Notes under the pieces: generated by a model
The model's database searches: none
Told to the model about the DNA's origin: nothing
What the model saw: only the letters and a program-made list of their open reading frames with translations
Translations under genes and position numbers: made by a program
Shown: one piece after another, positions 56,201 to 64,000 of the stretch
How positions within the stretch are numbered: position 1 is the first letter of the stretch
Layout: the number at the start of each line of letters is the position of its first letter
Source: Albifimbria verrucaria
Lineage: Eukaryota > Ascomycota > Sordariomycetes > Hypocreales > Stachybotryaceae
Assembly (NCBI GenBank): GCA_020081605.1
Contig: JAHREC010000032.1
Span: 1-64,000, forward strand
DNA length: 64,000 nt
Reading direction: 5' to 3'

Positions 56201-56703
56201 GTTATCTATCCCTGGAACTTTAGAGTAGAACTGGGATTCATGTCTACAGACGCTGGAGGGCCATAGCAGCGGGGTATACTCGGTGGTGTACTCACCGGAT
56301 GGTCAGCATCTTGCATCGGCCTCGGGTGATAAAACTATTCGGCTCTGGGATGCGGCGACTGGCCAATGCCTACAAATCTTCAACACTGGACCGACGTCTC
56401 GGTTATTGTTTACTCCTGACGGCTCCCATCTACTTACAGATACGGGGATTCTGATGATAGAGAGCACCCACTTGTCACGGCTACAACCCAACCTACCTTT
56501 AGATGTTAATAAACCTACACTACCAGGATGCGGGCTGGATGAAGATGGCTGTTGGATTACGTGGAGCGGGCACAAGACACTATGGTTGCCAGTGAACTTC
56601 CGACCAACCTTCCCAGACAGTCTAGCTATCTCAGAATGCAGAGTGGTAATTGGGTCTCCATCTGGAAGAGTCACCTTTATCTGTATAGACGCGAATAAAC
56701 TAT
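53226..56703 (+). pseudogene. Fungal NLR, PNP-NACHT-WD40 architecture, multiply disrupted
   Basis: ATG at 53226. The PNP domain runs to about 54200: TIAWIAALPIERAAA, LLVGIGGGIARP, the frame change at the GGGGG run 53595-53599, VVQYDRGKAK, VEMEAAGLMNHFPCIV, GICDYADSHKN. After a linker with introns (about 54236-54440) comes NACHT: EYNPTCLEDTR, Walker A NGMAGTGKST, sensor region VTSRPDW and Walker B VDALDECED (54515-55780). The frame changes again at the AAAA run 55773-55776 into PELEYACLYWVDHI, the usual post-NACHT helical part. Farther on, LQIYALIAVLPLKSPIRNVF is followed by an in-frame TAG (56226-56228), then WDSCLQTLEGH and one WD40 blade (VYSPDGQHLASASGDKTIRLWD) plus a weak second. NLRs of this type act in heterokaryon incompatibility; this copy is not functional as read. 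Confidence 0.85.
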
Positions 56704-58080
56704 AGTAATTTAAACTATTTTATAGCGAATGTATAAATCAATAACGTCTTCCAAAGATTAATAGAAAATAATATTTTACAGTAATATAATAACTCTGTTT
56801 TGGAGGGTCATAGGGGAGCTCCTGATAATATGCATTGATCTCACATTCTAAAATATTCTGATGAACCAAGCTGAGCCGTTAGCCACGAAGTTCATCCTTC
56901 TCGACTGGCAGCACTACAGAAAATTCTAGAGAATACAGCCTACGTATCATGTTCCTTACAAGCAGGTAGGAAACAGTACCATCATTTGAACTTGCGGTCA
57001 CTGCACTTGCTTGGAAGATTAGGTTAAAATGTACTATTGCATTGAGTAAAACCCCACTTACTATTTGCTTCCCAAGGCTAAGTCATCATATCTATTTTAT
57101 ACCTGAAGCATTAAAAGCTGGCTGTTAAAAGATGGGACTCAAGAGACCTCCGGAAGCAAGTCACACACTGTGCTTGCGCCACACGTGCTTAAAAATGGAC
57201 CATTTTAGAATGAACTAAAGTTTAGGCTGGCGGACGGTGAACCTGAACCCCACTATATCATTGAAATTTACAATGAAAATATTTAATGAAATGAAAATTA
57301 GATTAATTTAAGTTTATTTTGGTTAATTATTGAAGAATTACACATATGTGAATTAATATTTCTTTTTATTTATTAATGAGAAGACTATTACTCATTAATA
57401 ATACACAACTATTGGAATAGCTTTATATGAAGTCCTAGCAATAATCTATAAATTGACAACAATTATTAAAATTACTACTGCGAATTAAATAAACCTGATT
57501 ATGTATCTAAGGATAGCACTGGTCTTGTTGCCTCTTTACGGAGATGTTCCGGCTCATCTTACTCTTGGTTCTTGATAAGGTCGACTGCATGTGTATTTAT
57601 TTTCTCGCCGGTTTGGGCGTTGAAGAAACACATCTTCAAAAGCAGGCTCTGCGAGCTCTTGTACCGCGAAATGCAACCTTGATACCCTGAGCAAAGTTTA
57701 TGAGAAGCTTGACAATACATGGCACCTTATTGAGTTTGACCCTTGTTGGGTGACACTCTCCATTGCATGTACGATGACTCCTGCGGCCAATGCAACCGCA
57801 AAGTCTAAAGGTTTGGTTTTGGGCATGCACCCGATGACACTGAACATGAACAATGTGCTCAGCAACTCTATGTTCATGTAGATCACTTGACCACTGTTCA
57901 CAGCGATTGCATGCACCTTTATTATCTTGCGACTGTACCTTGAGTCTCTAGGTATAGAACTCAGTAATTGGATCTATGAATTATGGAATACCGAGCTCTT
58001 TGACATCCAAGAAGCCATCTCATTTTGTTCTACTGAATGGATTATTTACATTTTCACTAGGGTCTATCCCTCTGAAGTCC
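56704..58080. other. AT-rich, decayed region
   Basis: 57240-57500 is extremely AT-rich. Minus-strand frames at 57916-57636 have cysteine-bearing sequence but no clear gene structure. Confidence 0.5.
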
Positions 58081-58925
58081 TTAATCCTCAAAATATCTCA
58101 TCGAAAATCCTATATACCGGGATCTTATTCGAGGAATGTGGTGTGACTCTGATTCCTTGGCTCTGTTGAAATCTTCCTCCGCGCATCGCGTATACTCATA
58201 GGCTGAGATAGAGCTGACCATTGGTAGTTTCCGATGCTGCCCATCTCTTATGTATTTATTGGGGAAAAACTGGCTCATAGTTTTCAATGGGAATTTGATC
58301 TTCTTTCCTTCTTTCCATGTAAGTGATGGGATTGATGGGTGCTCCTTTGCCACAGAGTAAGTCGGACCCATGAATCTTCGGGCCATAATGGACCGCTGAG
58401 TCTTGAGAAGACAATTGAGATATGCCTGAGTTCTGGAAAGCGTGAAAGAAGATGTGGTAGCCATTCGGAGAGGGCGGCATCACCGAATGGGACAGCTATG
58501 TGTTCGATTTGCAATATCCATTCCGGGATCTCGTCGTTGTCATGAAGTGAGGCTCGGAAATTTTTCAACGTCAGATGCTCCATGTATAAAATGTCGAAAG
58601 CAGTGTTGAAAGGAAGCAGTTTTGCTTCCCTAAGAGCAATTACCCGTGCTTCTTTACTTGCGTTTAGGAGTGACCGGGCTTCGAAGCGCACCATGGGCAG
58701 CTGTTCTCGTTTCTGATAATGATCCGGTAGTAATACGCAAGATCCCTGATCCATCAAGACCCCTGCCGATGCGAAAGACCAGATTTTGCTTCTGACTTCA
58801 GGGGGCAGGTTGGGAAAGAGCGTGAACTGTTCTGATTTTGGACCCTGTGGAATAGGTTCTGGGTCACGTCTAACGGCTAAATCTTTACATTTTTGGGTAA
58901 TCTTTGGTTTTCTGATGAGGCCCAT
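58081..58925 (-). pseudogene. 2EXR-domain protein, one frameshift
   Basis: ATG at 58925. The 2EXR signature FTLFPNLPPEVRSKIWSFA lies at residues 34-52 and is followed by a beta-rich region (LLNASKEARVIALREAKLLP, the second conserved part) and an LRHISIVFSRLSG segment. Coding character then moves to another frame between about 58385 and 58340 and runs VAKEHPSIPSLTWKEGKK, FFPNKYIRDGQHRKLPMVSS to a TGA at 58081. The span is one base short of a codon multiple, giving about 281 aa if repaired. 2EXR proteins are abundant and rapidly evolving in filamentous ascomycetes; function unknown. Confidence 0.65.
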
Positions 58926-60920
58926 CGTGAGAAGAAGTAGGTTCTACCAGGCGTTACAGACAGCCGAAAAGGATTGTGAGATTGATGTTTAATCGCGTTT
59001 CACTAAGGCAGAGCGGACCCTTAGCCCGCAAGCAGATCGATGAGTGTAGAGAAATTTTCTAGAAGCATGTTCCACTAGCTGAAGTGTGGGTCTTGGTCTG
59101 CTTGCATTTTCAGCCTGCGCCACAATTACGAGGTGACGACCTGGCAAGGCTGATTTCTAATCATTATGATCGGTGCGTGACAGCTTCGCAGAATGTCTCG
59201 TAAAGAACTCTTGAGATTTTTCAAAGAACAGGTATGCATTCGATTCTGTTTTCCACCACCATAATTGTGCGGAAGAGGTCATTGCAATAAAGATACCGCA
59301 ACATAAATCAACCATGGCTCCTCACCACGCGGGCCTTGAAGCTTCATGACTTCTTGCTAGCCTCTGGTATCTGTGAAAAGATTATCAGCCAAGGGCCGTG
59401 CAAGGGCCCCTCTTCATATTCATTGGTTCATTCACATTATGACATGGGCATAAATTCATCTTTAGCTCAAGAAATTTTCGTAGAACCAGCTTCCAGATGT
59501 AAATTAGCCAAAATCTTCCATATAATGCAATAGAAAGAACTTCCTGCTATTGTGTGATGGCCCTACAAGGTGCCAGTATTATTTTCTTTCGTTTGCAGAC
59601 TGAAGCTAATAGGAATGGCTGTCTTGAGGAAAAGTCCTATGGAAGAGCCCGGATTGGGCCCCTACATTGTCGGCGTTCTGCATGTGGATTTGATTATAGA
59701 TGATCTTCGATATCCCTAGGATTCATGCAGCTGTTATAGTCAACAGACATAGGCAGTGTAGTTATCTCTTGGGCCAACTCGTCATAAGAGATCTCGATTG
59801 GTTATAAATGGCGTTGTGTTCATGTCCGCCGCTTTATGCATATCATAATTTCGTTATCGTTGTACATAGTGATGAACATAAACGTAGGGGATTCTCTTTC
59901 TAAGCTATCTATTTGACCTTTATTCAGCCAGTTAGTCCGCCAGATAACTACCTCAAGAGGCCCTGAATTTATTATGCGATACTAGACAGATTTGAAGCTG
60001 GTCATAGGGCCACATTTTCTGTCCCTCACAATCATCTTTCTTCAATTCAACGAGACGGCGGTACAGGCCACAGTTCGTACGGCATGTGCTCGGAACTCTA
60101 TCCATAGCTGCCCATAGCTTCTGTAGGCTCGATATTTGGTCTTTGTATGTCATGAGCAGCTTGTTCAGCTCTACTTTTATCAAAGGTGATACCCAAGCCG
60201 ATGCTTTCATTGATAGCCGACTACAAGCAACAGCAATGTAGCTGGGCCTAGCACGCTGTCCACTTCTTGCTCAAGAGGCTATTTTCGTACTGACTGTTAA
60301 ATCCGGGTTCTCTAAACTCTCTTGCCAGATCACCACAACTTATGGTACGGGGTATCTCGTTTTTGGTTTTATTTTAAATGGATTGTAAGAGATTTTAAGC
60401 ACACAGTTATGTCTGTCCCTGTAACTGAAGGATGAGAAAAGCCTTGCTATTGTTAACCACAATAAACAATGATGAGAGTCAATTTGTAACTGTTGGAATA
60501 ATCTACTTACATTATATAGCAAATCAAATCTTAGTTAGGCTCTTATGCTTATGTAGATGTCAAGTTTTCAATCAACCCAGTTGCCCTGTGCTGGTATCCT
60601 GCATCAATATCATCACATCTAGGATATTCTGTCCCTATAAGGTCACGGATGGCTACGATGGAAAATCGATACTATGTCGATGCATGGTATGGAGGCGCTA
60701 GTTGAATGTAGTAATTTATTAGCTAATCATCCAGTCTACAGAACCCCACATGGGTTCGTGAGGTGAGGTGAGGTGGGGTTGACAGGCTTTTTCAACGTAG
60801 CTTGCCTAGCTCGTAAATTCCTGCCAGCACCTTCTTCGACCCAGGTGCGCTTCTCACCAGTGAGAGCCGAGCAATGGTCAGAGGGTGAACATGGATGATA
60901 CTTCCATGCTTCTGCAATAA
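58926..60920. other. Long stretch with no supported gene
   Basis: A minus-strand 85-aa frame at 60210-59953 (helical, starts MKASAWVSPLIKVELNKLL) resembles the tail of fungal NLR N-terminal helical domains but is too short to assign. A GTGAGGTGAGGTGAGGTGGGG micro-repeat occurs near 60757-60778. The N-terminal LOV part expected for the WC-1-like gene is not recognisable here. Confidence 0.35.
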
Positions 60921-62071
60921 TTCAGTCTTAAGGGCTTGACGTCTGAGTGTTATAAGCAATCCTGGGATAAGATGTTGTTGGATAATACGGACGATGTCGT
61001 TCATGTCTTATCTCTCAATGGTCTTTTCCTCTATGTCTCCTCATCATGCAAGCGTATGCTCGAGTACGATACGTCAGACCTTGTGGGTAACTCAATCTCC
61101 TCCATCTGCCACCCATCCGATATCGCATCTGTAGCGCGTCAGCTCAAGGAGACAGCTTTTGGAAATCTTGTTGATATTGTATTTAGAGTTCGCAGGAAGA
61201 ATAGTGGCCATGTATGGTTTGAAAGCTACGGCTCACCATTCACTGGGCAAGGCAAAGGACGCCAGTGCATCGTTCTTGCGGGACGTGGGCATCCCGTCTT
61301 AGCTCTCAGCCGGCAGAATGTGGAGGCGAATGGTGGAATTGGCGATAGCGAGCTCTGGACGAAGCTGTCCACTTCAGGCATGTTTCTCTTCGTATCATCA
61401 AGCATCAAATGTCTCCTCGGTCTGCAGCTAGAACCTTTGGTTGGTACAAGCATGCACAAACTGATGCGGAAGAAGTCAAGATTGGACTTTGGCCGAGCGA
61501 TTGAAAAAGCTAGGGAAGGCAAGATTATCAGTTGTAAGCATGAGATCCAGAATAGCCAAGGCCAGGTTGTACAGGCTCAGACGACTATTTGCCCTGGCGA
61601 TGCGATAGAAGGACAGAAGCAACCGTTCCTTCTTGCTCAGACCAAATTGGTCAAGATTTCCTCCCGAAATATTCCCCCAGCGAGCACTGTTTCATGTGAT
61701 CCATATGGTGCTTTGGCACCAAGGAGTAATGGGTACATATCTGCTGTCAACCTTGCATTAGAACCAACTGAATGATCTTTGAGCCCAGGTACACAACTCA
61801 TAGCCTTAAGCTCAGAAGACAACCTATTCGATGAGCTGCAGGCGACTAAGTGTTCTGACTGGCAATTCGAAATGTTGCAGATGCAGAAGATAAACATGAC
61901 CCTTGCTAAAGAAGTCAGAAGGTTGTTAGCCGCCAAAAAAGACGCAAAAGGGGACAGGGAGCTGGTGATATCGTACTCGATTGTGCCAATTGTCATACCA
62001 GAAACACACCCGAATGGCGAAGAGGACCAAGCGGCCAGAAAGACCTCTGCAACAGCTGTGGCTTGCTCTAG
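60921..62071 (+). pseudogene. White-collar-1-like PAS/GATA protein, 5'-truncated and broken
   Basis: Closely matches the middle and C-terminus of WC-1, the blue-light receptor and clock transcription factor. First PAS: LDNTDDVVHVLSLNGLFLYV, SSICHPSDIASV, RVRRKNSGHVWFE. Second PAS: LWTKLSTSGMFLFVSS, LVGTSMHKLM, HEIQNSQGQVVQAQTT. After an in-frame TGA (61773-61775) the same frame continues with EDNLFDELQATKC and WQFEMLQMQKIN. The frame changes at the AAAAAA run 61935-61940, and the new frame encodes a GATA zinc finger: [19 protein letters not shown] (C-x2-C-x18-C-x2-C), then TAG at 62069-62071 where Trp is conserved (TGG to TAG). The flavin-binding LOV domain is missing. It is a decayed paralogue or relocated duplicate, not a working photoreceptor. 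Confidence 0.85.
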
Positions 62072-64000
62072 GCCAAAAAAATAAGGGTCATCCCTGGTCA
62101 CTGAGATATGTCAATATCTGAACCAAAGCTCACACCAGAAAGATTGGGTTTCTTCTATCGATTCATCCCGTCGTGGCTTGAATACACAAACCCAGAAAAC
62201 CGCACCCTCAATACCTGCCTTACATAGGAGACATTGTTTGATACAGCAACTTAACAAAGCCACCAATGCTGAGGGATCTGAGAAGCTTCCGTTACTCCAA
62301 GGATTTTTTTACTCGAGTCAATTTGCCATAGCAGGAGTGGGGATGATCAACCTGCTAATAATTGACAAGAGATGCCTTCCTTTTGAATAGCAACAGGTAA
62401 TCAATTTTTAGGTCCATGCTCGTGTGATATATACTACGAGGGACTATTTCTTTAAAAGTTCAATTCGATATTTTGCACCATCCTATGGGAAACTTTTCGT
62501 TTTGTGGTCAAGACCAGGTCCGTGCGTCTTGCCCGATATTTTCAAGTTATTATCGTGAAGACCATAAGACAGCCTAATTGGTAACAGCAAATGTAGACCA
62601 ACTTCGAAGATAAGAGCTACCTGTTAACTCATGCTTAATGAGCCTAATTCTGTTGCTAGTTAGTCACTACATTCCATGAAACATCTTCTTTCCAAGCTGA
62701 AATCGAATCTGATTCGAACCAGCCTAGGACTTCAGGCTCTCGAGGTGATTTATCCATCGCTCAGAAATATCGTTCGGTTTTAAATCTCATCTCCGCCAAT
62801 TACCACGTGGTCTGCTATCACTAGCAGGGTGAGTACCCCTGGGGCAGACATCATATCACTTTGTATTTTATATGGGTTCCATCATGTGCTTTTTCTAGCA
62901 CACTGTAAGCCCAGGATCCATGGTTGTGTTGCAGAGAGCTCACACGGAGGTTGCCGTGAGTGTCATTGGATCCCATTGAATGTGCGAAGACCACATCGAA
63001 GCATCGGACATGGATCTGGGAAGAAACTAGTGACATTAGCCTGTTAGTGAATGCGCCGGTGATCAAAGTCGTAATATTTAGTGACTTTGCGAAGATCTAC
63101 ATCATTTATCTGGTATTGAGAGAATGGTTTTAGGTGTTTCATGCAGCGACATGTTGGCTAAATACTATGGTGCTCATAACATCAATTTGGCCTTCACACA
63201 TTCAATGAGATATAGCGTCCGTAGTCTTTTGGATGAAGACATACTCTACCCTTTTTAGTAAAATTACTCGTAGGTCTTCTCCGACATTTCATGATGAACA
63301 TGGGCTTAGATGTTGTTTTCACGCATAAACGGCTCTATTTTTTGACGCCACAGTATGTTTCAAGGTAATCATTGGGGTGTCCTGGGACGTAAGGGAGATC
63401 CCAAGTTAATGTCCACTGGGAGTAAATGAAGCACATCTCGCCCATCCAGCACATGTTTAGCTACCGGCTCCATCTATCCGTAATGAAGTAAAGTACCGAT
63501 GGGTAAATGACGTAATTGACCTTTTGCAATGGAAGTACAACGCCACAGAAACCTTGAAGGAAGGGATTCAGTCTCACCCTCGAATTTAGCTCCATGCATA
63601 GAGCGCACTTTATGATATGTTACTTGCACCAATGGTTGAAGCTGGGGTATATGAGGTTGTTTCTGACGGGGCTTCACATATTCACTAGTATAAGTTAATA
63701 AAGCGCGCAACTCCCTTTGGTTCCGTGGGTCGTTGATTCTGTCATTCGATGGTTCTCGAACGGTCAATTACAACCTCCTAAGAAGGAATTTAGGGTGCCT
63801 TAAACGTCCAAAGTACTTGTCATAAAAAAGAAACCCTTATCCGCATATGGGTGGAGCGATGAAAGGCTTTATCCACCCACATCAACTGGCCTCAAGTCCC
63901 TTCGCTAACAGGTATCAGATTAGCATGCAGGATCTGCCAACTCCACCATCTAGATCACCTTGCTAGCTGGAACTGCAGATAGTCGATGCTGAGGATAGGT
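62072..64000. other. No gene recognised to the right edge
   Basis: Open frames are short and unlike proteins. The region may hold further WC-1-like 3' sequence just after 62072, but it is not recognisable. Confidence 0.4.

Noticed and set aside
57636..57916. Minus-strand overlapping frames with cysteines, possible small secreted protein
   Set aside because: Two overlapping frames are equally open, there is no clear signal peptide and no splice logic; not supported.
1..64000. CRISPR array, tRNA or rRNA genes
   Set aside because: Repeats found have no regular spacers, and no cloverleaf or rRNA motif was recognised by eye; this is eukaryotic DNA.

Overview
The window looks like nuclear DNA of a filamentous ascomycete, most likely a sordariomycete (Hypocreales-like; this placement is inference). 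Introns are short (about 42-170 nt) with GTATGT/GTAAGT/GTGAGT donors, CTAAC-type branch sites and TAG/CAG acceptors. The gene families are fungal: microsomal P450, Zn(II)2Cys6 regulator, LaeA-like methyltransferase, PigL_N protein, 2EXR protein, NACHT-WD40 NLR, OrsD/DUF3505 finger and a White-collar-1-like PAS/GATA protein. No tRNA, rRNA or CRISPR array was found.

Layout. 0-17 kb holds mostly intact hypothetical genes, a seven-exon P450 with one frameshift, a 621-aa protein resembling an Ulp1 protease that has lost its catalytic cysteine, and several small coiled-coil genes. 18.9-21.4 kb is a purine-rich, very degenerate minisatellite (about 19-bp unit) with a perfect 10 x 14-bp array inside it. 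22-31 kb carries a gene with a duplicated N-terminal module, a TM2-domain protein, a secreted cysteine-containing protein and a PigL_N protein. 32-37 kb has a SET methyltransferase ending in a Zn2Cys6-like cluster and a LaeA-like methyltransferase. 40-44 kb is transposon-derived, with a dead Tc1/mariner copy between two direct repeats about 4 kb apart. 46-59 kb is rich in allorecognition and regulatory families, many of them broken: chromodomain, truncated PNP, TPR, Zn2Cys6, OrsD finger, PNP-NACHT-WD40 NLR and 2EXR. At 61-62 kb there is a 5'-truncated White-collar-1-like pseudogene.

A recurring theme is that at least ten otherwise well-preserved coding regions need exactly one base added or removed to read through. 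Most of these sites are mono-nucleotide runs. This fits either uncorrected read indels in the assembly or widespread pseudogenisation. In-frame stop substitutions in the NLR, the WC-1-like gene, the transposase and the 43-kb locus indicate real decay in the right half. The overall picture is an accessory or subtelomere-like compartment with innate-immunity-like (NLR) remnants, regulators and repeats, and no obvious operon-like pathway.
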